Below, one piece after another: positions 21,432 to 32,472 of a stretch of 64,000 nucleotides of DNA. The position numbers and the translations under genes were made by a program. Position 1 is the stretch's first letter. Each line of letters begins with the position of its first letter. The DNA comes from Avena insularis (taxonomy: Eukaryota > Streptophyta > Magnoliopsida > Poales > Poaceae): the NCBI GenBank assembly GCA_023614405.1, contig CM042697.1, positions 189,347,189 through 189,411,188 of the forward strand. Direction: 5' to 3'. The notes below the pieces were generated by a model. The model was given only the letters and a program-made list of their open reading frames with translations. It searched no databases and had not been told where the DNA came from.

Positions 21432-23714
21432 TCACTCCTCTTCATCCTCCGACTCGCTGAAATCAAACTCATCAGGCTCGAGGACCCTCAGGAGAGCTTC
21501 ATGCCTGCCACGATCACGCAGGTCACCCTGAAAGTCTTCACCCAGACATCCTTGAGTGGCCATCTCACGGACATGCTGGACAAGCCCCACCCTCAGGCCC
21601 CTATGTGGCTTGAAGTGGTGGAATGGGCACCTGTAGTACTCTGTGGTGAATGGAAGGTAGGCAGAAATTCCTTGACGCCTCAGCTTCTTCTCTTCTTTCT
21701 TCACAAAGGACTTGTAGGTCCATTTCTCCACATCAACATCTGAACCAGAAAAGTACTACACAATCAAGAAAACAACAAAACAGTTAGTACTTGCTAGTTA
21801 ATACAACAACTACTACTTTTGTGCATGTCTAAATGCACTAGAACAGCTTCGAAGAAAAAACCTTCTCATCGGGCCACGGGGAGAGTACATCATAGACAAC
21901 ACCTGGGTTTGGTGCCTGCCAGAAACATTTAAAACAGTAATTATTAAAAGCATTCAATATAAGTAAATGAACAACACTAGCAAAAATTTATAGCATAACA
22001 ATTAAAGGTTCACAAATCTGATAATTAAACTAATAGTGGTTAAGTAGTACATCAATGCTATTTATGCTGCATTCCATTAAATTACAAGGATTATGCAATT
22101 ATGTTACATGTACATAATTGCACCATAATTATGCAACCTTTGTTCTATCATACATATAATCAAATTTTCCTATTACTACAACTTGCCAATATAACTGCTG
22201 CAATTCGACCATCTCACTATGGCAACATCACTACTAGTTGATCCATAAAAGAAAGATTTCACAAAGGGCAACATCATTCAATATGATTAACTAATATATC
22301 AAATATATTTATGCTAGATGACAATAAATAACAAGGATTATGCACTTATGTTACATAAAAATAAAATACAACAAATGCAAACTTTCTTCTATCAAATATA
22401 TGACCCAATCTTCTATTACTTAAACATGGGAACACCACATCAACAATCCCAACATCACACCATGGAAAAATCACTACTACATGATCCATGAAAGAAATAT
22501 TCCAAAACAGGAGACATCATTCAATAAAGAAACATTTAACTGATGCAACATGTTCAAGGATTAGAACATTTAAAACTCTACAAACCTTTTCAAGATATAG
22601 CATGGCCTGCATCAACTAAATCTGATGCCCATACATGTTATTGCCTTAGATAGTCAGGAAACAATGTTTAAAACTTGCAAAATTGAAGAGGCGCCTGACA
22701 TAAGTCTACAAGTATTGAAGCAACAGAAACAAGGTAACCTAAAAGGCTAAGATTAGTCTATTAATTGTCATAGAGTAGAGGTATAAACAACACAAACCAC
22801 CAGGGTGTTCAATAACAGATCATGAAGACGATCTGACTGAACTTTCAGGACAACTCTCCAGTTCAAGTGTCCAAAAACAGCCGCCAAGGTCTACTCAGTA
22901 TGCTAATACAGTTTAGAGCATGCAACCATTTACCATTTGATCACCGTGCAAAAATCAAGGAAAAATGATAAACTGATATTGCACTATACTAACTACTTAA
23001 ACTACACTGAATATCATATCTTTGGGACATCCCTCGCAGCTAAGCATTCATCTAATAGAACTAGTCTAAGATATGATCATACAAGTTCAGGAAAAAAACA
23101 ACAACAAAAATATGCACGCAACATTGTGTAATTTCATAGTTAATCATCCTAAATAATCCGATGCACTGAAGTATTTCCTAGGGCTAGATATATGCTGCAA
23201 CGAATAACTTTCGTTGAAATATATAAATCCCTAAAAACAATCTACACCAGGAATCTACAGAACCAAGCTTCCATCCAAAGAATCCCTAACAGATGTCAAT
23301 CCCTAATACTGATATAGCTAAATCTACAGAACCGAGATTCCATCCAAACAATCTAAAGAGGGAAAACGGAAGTTAGCAGAAAAAACCTCTTACCTGCATC
23401 GCAGCAACCTCCTGAGGCTGCACTGGCGACAGATCCTACCCGGTGCCGAGCACCACGTTCATATCTAGCCGCTCCGCCTCGCCGACCTCTGCATCCAGCA
23501 TCTCCTCCTCTCCCAGAGCCGCATAGGCCAAAGCGGCCGTACCACCACCACCACCGCCATGGCGCTCGACCTCGTCGACTGCATCTGGGCGGGTCACGGC
23601 TCCCATCCCCACCCTAGAAGAACCGCCCGCATCGGCTCCGGAGCCCACTCCCACCATTGCCGGAGTCGAAATCGCGTGGAGGAGGATGACACCCAGGCCG
23701 GAAGTGGAGGACAC
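21432..23714 (-). pseudogene. Three-exon zinc-finger-like protein gene with one stop
   Basis: On the minus strand, exons 23714-23394, 21915-21862 and 21755-21432 join in phase 0 and would encode 232 residues. Residues 1-107 are Gly/Ala-rich and acidic. Exon 3 reads VEKWTYKSFVKKEEKKLRRQ, then YYRCPFHHFKPHRGLRVGLV followed directly by QH and, further on, a GRHEALLRVL block. It ends in an acidic tail (EFDFSESEDEEE). The CPF...QH...H arrangement resembles the zinc finger of plant XS proteins and also the gene at 12.5 kb, although the second Cys is a His here. TAG at 23436-23438 near the end of exon 1 is the only lesion seen; the frame before and after it is open. A TATA box and bZIP-type motifs lie upstream. 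Could be a pseudogene or a nonsense allele; function unknown. Confidence 0.65.
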
Positions 23715-23823
23715 GACGACGTGAGGTAGGGTTTCTCACTCCTCACTCCTTTCAGTATCAGGTGAGACAAAAGGGAGGAGGGGGAAAATGGTGGGAATCT
23801 AGCGACGCAGAGCGGCCGAGAGG

Positions 23824-23831
23824 GCTCTTAT
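23824..23831 (-). promoter_or_regulatory. TATA box of the minus-strand gene
   Basis: TATAAGAG on the minus strand, about 115 bp upstream of the ATG at 23714. Confidence 0.55.
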
Positions 23832-23854
23832 ACGTCCCGTCGATTCGTTTCCGC

Positions 23855-23880
23855 TGACGTCACCGGCGCACGTGACGTCC
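23855..23880 (-). promoter_or_regulatory. bZIP-type ACGT cluster
   Basis: Within 26 bp lie a palindromic TGACGTCA (23855-23862), a G-box core CACGTG (23869-23874) and TGACGTCC (23873-23880). They sit just upstream of the TATA box. ACGT-core sites of this kind bind plant bZIP factors; the link to this gene is inferred from position. Confidence 0.5.
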
Positions 23881-23884
23881 AGCT

Positions 23885-23989
23885 CATACTACCAACATTG
23901 CATGGACTCTAGACCAAGTGTTCACTTTCATCAACTTGTGGTTGTATGTGTGAACACTTGGTCAACATGATTCCACCTAGTAGTTGTTA
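23885..23989 (-). repeat. Inverted copy of the ~176-bp repeat, MITE target
   Basis: Contains CCAACATTGCATGG, CATCAACTTGTGGTTGTATG and TTGGTCAACATGATTCCACC, the reverse orientation of the array unit. It ends at the TA into which the Stowaway MITE inserted. Confidence 0.75.
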
Positions 23990-24480
23990 CTCTCTCAGTC
24001 TGTTGGGGAGATGACCTCAGGTAGGGTAAAGACGGGGAAAGATGAAGGGAAGTTGCCCGTCTGGTTTCCGAGTTACTATGTGAGTCGGCCGAATCCTGTA
24101 GAGGTCGGCCAAGACAGGGAAGGGAAGGACCCTTATGATAAAGGCAAGGCATTACCCGGCCGGGATACTACGTAAGTCGGCCGGGTTAGCCCGAGTAGTC
24201 TTAATGCAGGTGAAGGACAAGCCGAGTTACGCGAGGTAAGGCCGAATGATACGAAGCTTGCAGGAGAAGGGGAAACCTAAAGTCAAACTCTAGCTGCAGG
24301 CTAGGAGGAATCTGAGCGGAGCCAAGCACAAGGGACAAAGGCGCAGAGCGTCAGAGGGGCAGAAGGAGGTCACGGAGGTGACAGTCCTGAAGCCCGAGGC
24401 ACGTAGGAGGGGCCCTCTGGAGCTTTGTCGTTGTTAGAAGGGCGACAGGGAAAGGAGGCCACCGAACTACTATTTTGGGA

Positions 24481-24505
24481 CAAGCATATTCCTCGAATAT
24501 GCTTG
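24481..24505. promoter_or_regulatory. Perfect 11-bp-stem hairpin in LTR U3
   Basis: CAAGCATATTC, loop CTC, GAATATGCTTG. It lies about 35 bp before the TATA-like box and is conserved exactly in the 3' LTR at 38070-38094. Confidence 0.8.
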
Positions 24506-24539
24506 CCCTGTCAGCCCTAAAGGCACCCAAGGCTCTCCT

Positions 24540-24546
24540 TTATAAG
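24540..24546 (+). promoter_or_regulatory. TATA-like box of the Tat LTR
   Basis: TTATAAG in CTCCTTTATAAGGGGAGG, upstream of the AATAAA at 24661-24666; the same arrangement occurs in the 3' LTR. Confidence 0.55.
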
Positions 24547-24735
24547 GGGAGGCTTGGACCTTGAGGAAGGGATCGGCTCATTTAGGACCGTTAGGCTGGT
24601 AAAGTTCTTATTTTCTCCCTTTATACAGCTCAAGGAGCACTTGTAGCCCAAGGAAGGAGAAATAAAGATCTTTGCCTTAGTCTTTTGTGTGTAGAATCAA
24701 CTACATCTTCCCTCCCTAGATCCCACTAGCATCCA

Positions 24736-27015
24736 TTGGCCCCATACTTTAGCCTACCCATGGCATCTGCCGTGCCACCACCACGACAGTTGGCGCCCAC
24801 CGTGGGGCCAGTAGCGGTGCTAGCTGGAGTCATGATCCGGACGGGAAACTTCATCAACACTGGCGAGCGCATTGTCTCTGGCTTGGTCCGGAGATTTGAT
24901 CTCTGTGACTACGTCAGCGACAACGCGGGCAGCTTTAGGGGAAAAACTCCCCCACGCAACGGCGTCTTCATCAGCTTGGGCATGCACCAGGTCTACGTCG
25001 GTGTCGACATCTCCGACATTTATCCTCACCAGGTTGTTGTTGCAGGAGAGCCACCCCTTAGAGCCGAGGTCAGCAGCGTCGAGGTGATGGCCGCAGCCGG
25101 GGTGCAGGCGGGAGTAGCAGGTGACGGATCAAACAGAGACCCTGCCGCAGGCGTGCAGGTCGCGCCTAGGCAGACGGCACCGCCACCCACCGAGGTAATC
25201 CCTTCAGTGGCCAACCAGGCCTAAGTGCAGGAGACTACCCCAAAGGCACCAAGAATAAGAGGTCCACCTCTGGAAAGACCAGAAAATATTCTTCGGGCAA
25301 CCATAGATAATCTGACTACACCTTTAGCGCCGATACTTGATCCGGCAAATGCTCAGGCAGAATTAGAAGAAACCAGGCAAAAGGTGCTGGTAGAGGCAAA
25401 AAAGGTGTCAGCCTTGCGGGAGTCCTTAAACAGGACCCTGCGAGAGTATGCCAAAGCAAACAAGCTTGACGTTGCTCCCGAACGGGTTGACGAGTTGAGA
25501 TTAAGAGGGAAGAACCTCATAGATGATATCAACAAGGAGCATGATGCTCATAAGGCAGAATCAGTTGACTTAGGCTTGCCGAGGTACAGCACCCCGGCAA
25601 AGAACCTGAGAGCGGCAAATGCTGCGGCATTAGAGTTAGAGGGATTGACTGGCGAAGCCCGGCAGAAACATCAAGAAAGAGTAAATGAGCTGGTGCGCAT
25701 TGCAAACCAGCAGAATGAAGAAATGCTCAGAGCAGACCCGACGAGGCCAGGGGCCTCACGAATGGTTCACTCGGCTGGAGCAGCACCTGCCATATCTATG
25801 GCAGCAGCATCCTCACCCGGAAACAATGCACGAAAAGACAGAGCGGTAACTTCAGGAAAGAGAAACAAGCAAATCGTTCCGTATGATCCGGCGATAGCCG
25901 GGAAAGCAAACGAGAACAGAGGCAATGGAAGCCGAGGTAACAGTGGTGAGAGGAATCCCGGCCATGCTGAAAAAGACGGCGGAAGCCGAGGCAATGGAGA
26001 TCTTGGCAGAAGAGAACTCGGAAGGGGCAATCACGAGAACAATGTCCCAGTTGAAGTAAGGAGAGGACCGCCGCTCAACCCGCAGCCAAGACATGAACCT
26101 CGGCAGGAAAGAGAAGCGAGACCAGCTCGCCACAATCAAGTAAATGAAAGGTACAATGATGGTTATTTCGAGATGGAATACGCGATCCATGGTGGAAATA
26201 ACCACTACGGAATGCAAGACAGAGTTCTGTATAGAGATTTGCCATCAAATGATGCCAGAGTAAAGCTAGACCGGCTATACCGATCCGAGTTGCTGGAGGA
26301 ACAGGGTCCACCGGGTCCGACATGCTTCGGACCATGGATCATGGGCGAACCTCCTGTGCCGAACTTTCAGCTGGCAAGAGGCACAAAGACATATAATGGG
26401 AGCACCAAACCACAAGACTGGTTGATTGATTATGCAACTGCTGTGAAAATAGCAGGTGAGAACTTACGATGGGCAGTACGGTATGTCCCACAAATGTTGG
26501 AAGGACCAGCTAGAGTATGGCTGAATAATCTGCCAGCGGGCAGCATCAACTGTTGGTTGGATTTTGAAGAAATGTTCGTTAGCAACTTTACCAGTACTTA
26601 CAAGAGGCCAAACAGGCCGCAACAGTTAGCCATGTGCAAACAAAGGCCGAATGAGACGGACAGAGAGTTTTTAACTCGGTGGTGTAACCTGAGAAACTCG
26701 TGTGAAGGAGTTATAGAATCACAAGCAATAGCTTGGTTCGCTCAAGGATGCCGCTATGCCAGTGTGTTATGGCAGCGACTGCAAAGAGATATGCCAACCA
26801 CATTGGCAGAAACCATCAGAATAGCGGACTCCTATGCATTGGGAGATCCGATGCAACCAGAATTAATGTCGGCAGATCATCGGGAGCTTCAAGATCAGTA
26901 TGCAAGAGATGTGGCCGGGTCATCCAGGCACAATGATTTCAGAGGAAGAAGAAGAGAAGAGAGACCGGATTATAGATATGGTTCAGCCCAGGTGGCAGCA
27001 GTAGTGCAAGATTAG
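24736..27015 (+). pseudogene. gag of the Tat element
   Basis: One frame runs from inside the LTR end to TAG at 27013-27015, broken once by TAA at 25222-25224. It encodes the structural capsid protein that packages element RNA. The N-terminal part (24832-25500) is variable. From about 25330 there is a helical Lys/Glu-rich segment, then a basic Asn/Arg/Gly-rich linker (25860-26150). The capsid core starts with GTKTYNGSTKPQDWLIDYAT (26382 onward), followed by VRYVPQMLEGPARVWLNNLP, LDFEEMFVSNFTSTYKRP and TDREFLTRWCNLRNSC, the usual retrotransposon gag block. No CCHC zinc knuckle was seen. The true start is uncertain because the frame overlaps the LTR and primer-binding site. Confidence 0.85.
24791..24808 (+). 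other. Primer-binding site of the Tat element
   Basis: TGGCGCCCACCGTGGGGC-type sequence starting two or three bases after the LTR end, where a tRNA 3' end would prime minus-strand DNA synthesis. Which tRNA is not certain. Confidence 0.65.
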
Positions 27016-28509
27016 CCGAGTCACGGAACTACTCAACGGCAAAAGAATGGTCCTCAGCAATGGACACCAAGGAATGAAGGAAAAAGACAGTGGACACCAG
27101 AACAAAAGAAGCAATGGCAGGAGAGACCGAAGTACACGTTCGAGTCCATGTTAGATCAGCCGTGTAAATTTCACACGTCAAACCCAGCCAGGCCGGCCAA
27201 CCATACGACCCGCCAATGTGCATGGATGAAAAATACAATGGGAAACCCAGCAGGCATGCAGGCAGCGGCTCTCCAAGCACATCCGCAGCATCAGCCGCAG
27301 TTGACTGGAGCAAATGCATAGCAACTGATGTTACCACCTCCTCCCCCGAGGTACGACAACTCGGACCAGAGGGATGCGGTACACCAAGTGATGAACCAAG
27401 GTCCGGATGGAAGGAAAAATCCAGGAAATAATGGACGCAATGACTACAGAGAACATCGTCAGTCGTATTGTGTGTTCACAACAGAACATCCAGACAAGCA
27501 GAGTGTGTAGCGCCGGCATATGGAAGTAAATGCGGTGATGCCGGCAGTACCAAGATATGTGCCTTGGTCGGATCAAGAAGTAACCTGGAGCATAAAGGAT
27601 CACCCCAAGATAATGCCGATTCCGGGGTCATATGCACTCGTGTTAGATCTGACATTTGTCGGACCGAGCATTAATGTGAAATTTTCAAAGGTACTCATTG
27701 ACAACGGGAGCAGTACCAATATCATGTACAAAGACACAATGCACAAACTCGGAATAACACAGAACATGCTGCAATCCACGAGGACCACTTTCCATGGGAT
27801 AGTACCAGGGCTTTCATGCGAACCCATTGGTAAGGTCCGAGTGGACGTATTCGCACTGAGATAACTGCAGAGCAGAAAACTTAGAGTTTGAAGTGGTGGA
27901 TCTAGAAAGTTGTTATCATGCTCTACTCGGGCGGCCAGCATTGGCCAAATTCATGGCCAGCTGGCATGTGAGTTATTTAACAATGAAGTTACCCGGACCA
28001 CAAGGGGTGATAACGGTAGCAGGGGATTACAGGAAGTCAATGGAATGTGCTTCAGCCGGATCAAATTTGGCCGAATCATTGGTAATAGCAAGGGAAAAAA
28101 GAAGGATTCAGGAGGTAGCAGCCCTCGCTCAGTCGGCACAGCTGAATATGCCGGCATTAGCCAACCCACATGGAAGTGTCTCCTTTCAGCCGACTAAAGA
28201 AACAAAAAAGTTCCAGATAGATGAACAATTCCCGGAGCGCACCGTCACTATTGGTGCCGGCCTAGATGCTAAATAGGAAAGCGAGCTCACCAACTTCCTC
28301 CGTGAGAATCGGGATATCTTTGCATGGTCAACTCAGGATCTGCAAGGTGTGCCGAGGGAGTTGGCTGAGCACTCTCTAAATGTAAGGCCAGGAGCAAGGC
28401 CGGTGAAGCAACCTCTCCGCCGCTTCGCCGAAGACAGGAGAAAAATAATAGGGGATGAAATAGCTCGGCTCCTTGCGGCCGGGTTCATCATGGAGGTGTC
28501 AGATCCGGA
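27016..28509 (+). pseudogene. Linker and protease region, start of reverse transcriptase
   Basis: Continues the gag frame with stops at about 27319-27321 and 27508-27510, then an aspartic protease core: SYALVLDLTFVGPSINVKFS and VLIDNGSSTNIMYKDTMHKL (27630-27760), where D-N-G-S replaces the usual D-T/S-G. At about 27860 the frame shifts and continues with VVDLESCYHALLGRPALAKF. A TAG follows at 28274-28276, then the N-terminal reverse transcriptase motif REL.EHSLNVRPGARPVKQP and EIARLLAAGFIMEV. The next frameshift lies near 28505. The protease would cut the polyprotein in the particle. Confidence 0.8.
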
Positions 28510-30423
28510 TTGGTCACAAACCTGATGCTAGTAGAAAAGAAGAAGGATGATCTAAATGTAGCCATTGTATGGCGAATGTGTATCGATTACACGAACCTGA
28601 ACAAGGCGTGTCCAAAAGATCCTTTTCCTTTACCTAGAATAGACCAAGTCATTGATTCGACCGCTGGTTGTGAACTATTGTCATTTGTAGACGCGTATTC
28701 TGGTTTTCACCAGATACCGTTAAATCCGGCCGATCAAATAAAGACTGCGTTTATTACCCCGTACGGGGCTTATTGCTATCGCACAATGCCATTCGGCCTG
28801 CGCAACGCAGGAGCGACGTATCAGAGATGCATGCAAAAATGTCTACATGACCAGATAGGAAAAAATGTACAAGTATATGTGGATGATGTGGTTATCAAAA
28901 CCAAAGAAAGCAAAACACTACTAGATGATATACGGCAGACTTTTGCGAACCTGAGAAGATTCCGAATGAAGCTTAACCCGGAAAAATGCACATTTGGCGT
29001 GCCAGCGGGAAAATTGCTCGGTTTTCTCGTATCTAGCCGAGGTATAGAGGCCAACCCAACCAAGATAAAGGCAGTAGAAAGGATGGATTTGCCGAGATGT
29101 CTAAATGACGTACAAAAGTTCACAGGTTGTTTAGCCTCGCTCAGCCGATTTGTATGTCGGCTGGGAGAGAAGGCATTACCACTTTATCAACTGATGAAGA
29201 AATCGGATAAGTTCAATTGGACTCCACAAGCAGACAGTGCATTTCATGAATTGAAAAGGATGTTGGTCACAGCGCCCGTCTTAGCTTCTCCATTATCAAA
29301 AGAGCCTATGTTACTCTACATAGCGGCCACCAATAGAGTAGTGAGCGCTGTGATCGTCGTAGAACGAATTGAAAATGATAGGTCAGTACAAAGGACGGTG
29401 TATTACTTGAGCGAGGTACTATCAGCCTCAAAACAAAATTACCCACATTATCAGAAGATGGCTTATGGAGTGTACATGTCGGCAAAGAAACTTAAACATT
29501 ACTTCGAAGAGCACCCCATCAAAGTGATTTGTGAAGCACCCATAGCCGACATATTGAGTAACAAAGATGCAAGTGGCCGAATAGCAAAATGGGCAATTGA
29601 ATTGTCACCTTATGCTCCGCAATTCGATAGGAGAGATGCAATAAAATCTCAGGCTGTGGCCGACTTCTTCGTAGATTGGGCCGAGGTGCAGTATGAGCCA
29701 CCATTGCCAGATCCGAATTATTGGACGATGCACTTTGACGGTTCCAAACTAAGAAATGGTTTGGGGGCAGGAATAGTGTTAACCTCGCCAAAAAGATATC
29801 AGCTAAGATATGTGCTGCAGATAAATTTTGCCGCGTCAAACAATGTAGCCGAATATGAAGCACTTGTCCATGGATTGAAGGTGGCAAAAGAGATTGGCAT
29901 ATGCCGAATCTTATGCTATGGAGATTCAGATCTAGTAGTACATCAAGTCTCAGGCAATTGGGATGCGTTGGATGATAATATGGCTTTGTATAGATTTCAT
30001 GTGCAGAAAATCAGTGGATACTTCGAAGGATGTGAATTTCACCATATACCTCGGGCAGAAAACGACGCCGCAGACACGTTGTCAAAACTAGGATCAACTA
30101 GGCAGTCAATTCCCCCGGGTATCGCCCTAGAGCACCTAAGGAAACCATCAATAACATCGTCACCAGAGTCCGAATCTATCTTTATTCCGGCAAAGTCAGG
30201 AGAAGATAATGTGCCGATGGAAATTGACAAGCAATATAACCCGGAATTCCCAAAAATAAAGATAGCGGATGCAAGCAGGACTATGGAGAAATCCGAGGTC
30301 GTTATGTCGGCAGAAAACATGGAAATAGATAGTGAGACCACACCAGAGAAAATCACACCTATATGGGCGCAACCCATATTTCTTTCCTCAGAGATGCGAT
30401 TTTGCCGAATAATGAGGTATTAG
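28510..30423 (+). pseudogene. Reverse transcriptase and dual RNase H of the Tat element
   Basis: A clean 637-codon frame. Reverse transcriptase motifs: WRMCIDYTNLNKACPKDPFP, LLSFVDAYSGFHQIPL, YRTMPFGLRNAGATYQRCM and the catalytic YVDDVVIKT near 28873. The connection and first RNase H follow (ILSNK region; YYLSEVLSASKQNYPHYQKM). A second RNase H-like domain starts WTMHFDGSKLRNGLGAGIVL at about 29725, with NNVAEYEALVHGL, CYGDSDLVVHQVSG and HIPRAENDAADTLSKLGS. The second domain is the signature of the Tat lineage. The reading frame is free of stops, but both ends are frameshifted relative to protease and integrase (near 28505 and 30380), so no full polyprotein can be made. Confidence 0.9.
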
Positions 30424-31629
30424 CAAGACAGATAGTGAGAAGAGCTAAAGCTTATACAATCATAAATAATGAGCTGTACAAAAGAAGTGTCACAAGTATA
30501 TTGCAAAGATGTGTGAGCTCGGCAGAAGGCCAGGAGATCCTCCTAGATATACATCAAGGAGAATGTGGACATCATGCCTCATCCCGAGCCTTAGTGGCCA
30601 AAGCATTCAGGCATGGGTTTTATTGGCCAACAACATTGAAAGAAGCCAAAGAACTGGTCGAAAAATGTAATGGTTGTCAGAGATATGCAACCAAGATACA
30701 CATGCCATCATCCGAGTTAAAAACGATACCAATTACTTGGCCATTTTCTGTGTGGTGCTTAGATATGGTGGGACCATTTAAGCCGGCCCGAGGTGGGATG
30801 ACCCACATATTGGTCATGGTGGAAAATTCACAAAATGAATTGAAGTGAAACCAATAAAAAAATGTGATGGGCCCACAACAGTGAAATTCCTCAAAGATAT
30901 TATCTTAAGATATGGATACCCACACAGTGTTATTACGGACAACGGCACAAACTTTGCAGAAGGATCTTTCACTAGATTTTGCCAAGAAAAGCACATAAGA
31001 TTAGATGTCGCCTCTGTGTCTCACCCAGCATCCAATGGGAAGGTGGAAAGGTCTAATGGACTCGTATTGTCAGGAATAAAACCACGACTCGTCGAACCGC
31101 TGCAAAGGTCGGCAGGATGTTGGATTGAGGAACTACCAGCAGTACTATGGAGCCTCAGGACTACCCCAAACAGATCAACAGGTTATACACCATTTTTTCT
31201 TGTATATGGGGCAGAAGCCGTGCTTCCAGCCGACATAATACATGACTCGCCAAGGGTTACCCAATATACAACCGCAGAAGTAAATGAGGTAGCTCGGCAA
31301 GATACGGTTGATCTGCTAGAAGAAGCCAGAGAGCTGGCGCTATCAAGATTAGCTATTTATCAGCAGAACTTGCAACGATATCACAGCAAGAAGGTGAATC
31401 CAAGAATGTTCAAAGAAGGAGATTTGGTTCTCCACTGGTGCAATGCACGACCGGCATGCACAAGCTGTCGCCTCCATGGGAAGGACCATTCATCGTGAGC
31501 AAAGCATTGCACAATGATGCCTATTACCTAATCGATGCTCAATCACCAGGAAAGAACAGGGCAGACAAAGCCGACGAAGAAACGAAAAGACCATGGAACG
31601 TAGCTTTACTTTGTCCAGTTTACTCGTAG
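30380..31629 (+). pseudogene. Integrase of the Tat element
   Basis: Three frames in succession. The first (to about 30825) has the zinc-binding HHCC region: HQGECGHHASSRALVAKAFR, KCNGCQRYA and WCLDMVGPFKPARGGMTHIL. The frame shifts near 30825 and a TGA replaces a conserved Trp. The second frame has the core: YGYPHSVITDNGTNFAEGSF, HPASNGKVERSNG, LRTTPNRSTGYTPFFLVYGA. Near 31436 the frame shifts again to HKLSPPWEGPFIVSKALHND and a stop at 31627-31629. Integrase joins element DNA to the chromosome. No chromodomain is present, unlike the Tekay element at 48 kb. Confidence 0.88.
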
Positions 31630-31684
31630 CGGTCATCGATGGCACATTGTAAAGTAATGTCTCAGGATGGAGCACCAACTATGT

Positions 31685-32165
31685 TTTGAACCTCGGCGTC
31701 CAGAGCAGTGACTCGAGGACTGCCATATGTTGTTTAAATTTCATGTTATGTATTAAACCTCGGCACCTCGAGCAGTGGCTCGGGGATTGCACTAGATTGT
31801 TTTTAAGATTGGATTATGTATTAAAACCCGGCACCTTGAGAAGTGACTCGAGGACTGCCCCATAATTATTTCTAAGCTTAATTCATGTATTAAACCTCGG
31901 CATTTGAGCAGTGGCTCGAAGACTGACATATATCGTTTTGAGTTTGTGTTACATGTTAAAACCAAGTACCTTGAGCAGTGACTCGGCGACTGTCTTATAT
32001 TATCTCTAGATTTGGGTTGTATATCAAACCTCGGCACCTTAAGCAGCGACTCGGTGACTGTCTTATATTATTTCTGAAGTTCGGTTTATATACTAAACTT
32101 CGGCACCATAGGCAGTGACTCGAGGACTGTCCTATATTGTTTTGAAGTAGGGGTTATCCTTTGTT
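31685..32165 (+). repeat. ~67-bp minisatellite in the Tat 3' region
   Basis: Seven diverged units share CCTCGGCACC.TGAGCAGTG followed by CTCG.GGACTG. They start near 31691, 31756, 31827, 31895, 31963, 32027 and 32096. The repeat sits directly after the integrase and before the end of the antisense gene. Confidence 0.88.
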
Positions 32166-32472
32166 ACAAGGGTGGGTATCAAACTTTGACACCCAGAATA
32201 AGAACAGCTCACTCTCGTATGATCTTTGAGGTCCACTCCCAGATTAACAGTCTAAACCACAGTGGTCTAAAGGCAAAAATATACACCAAACTCAAGAAGT
32301 TGAAGGCCGCTAAAGCAAGGATTCAGACAAACAACACCAGTTAAACAAAGTAATAACGATTACAGCCATATATGTCTCAGTGGGACACGGCAAAAGAAAT
32401 TCATACTGTACAAAAGACGAACAAATATTCCACGTACATCATACGCCCGGCATACTAGGGGTAGGAAATAAC

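Larger units (their letters stand above)
24001..24788 (+). repeat. 5' LTR of the Tat element
   Basis: Starts TGTTGGGGAGATGACC, ends CACGACA. It contains a hairpin (24481-24505), a TATA-like box and an AATAAA (24661-24666) in the order expected for U3-R-U5. Confidence 0.93.
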
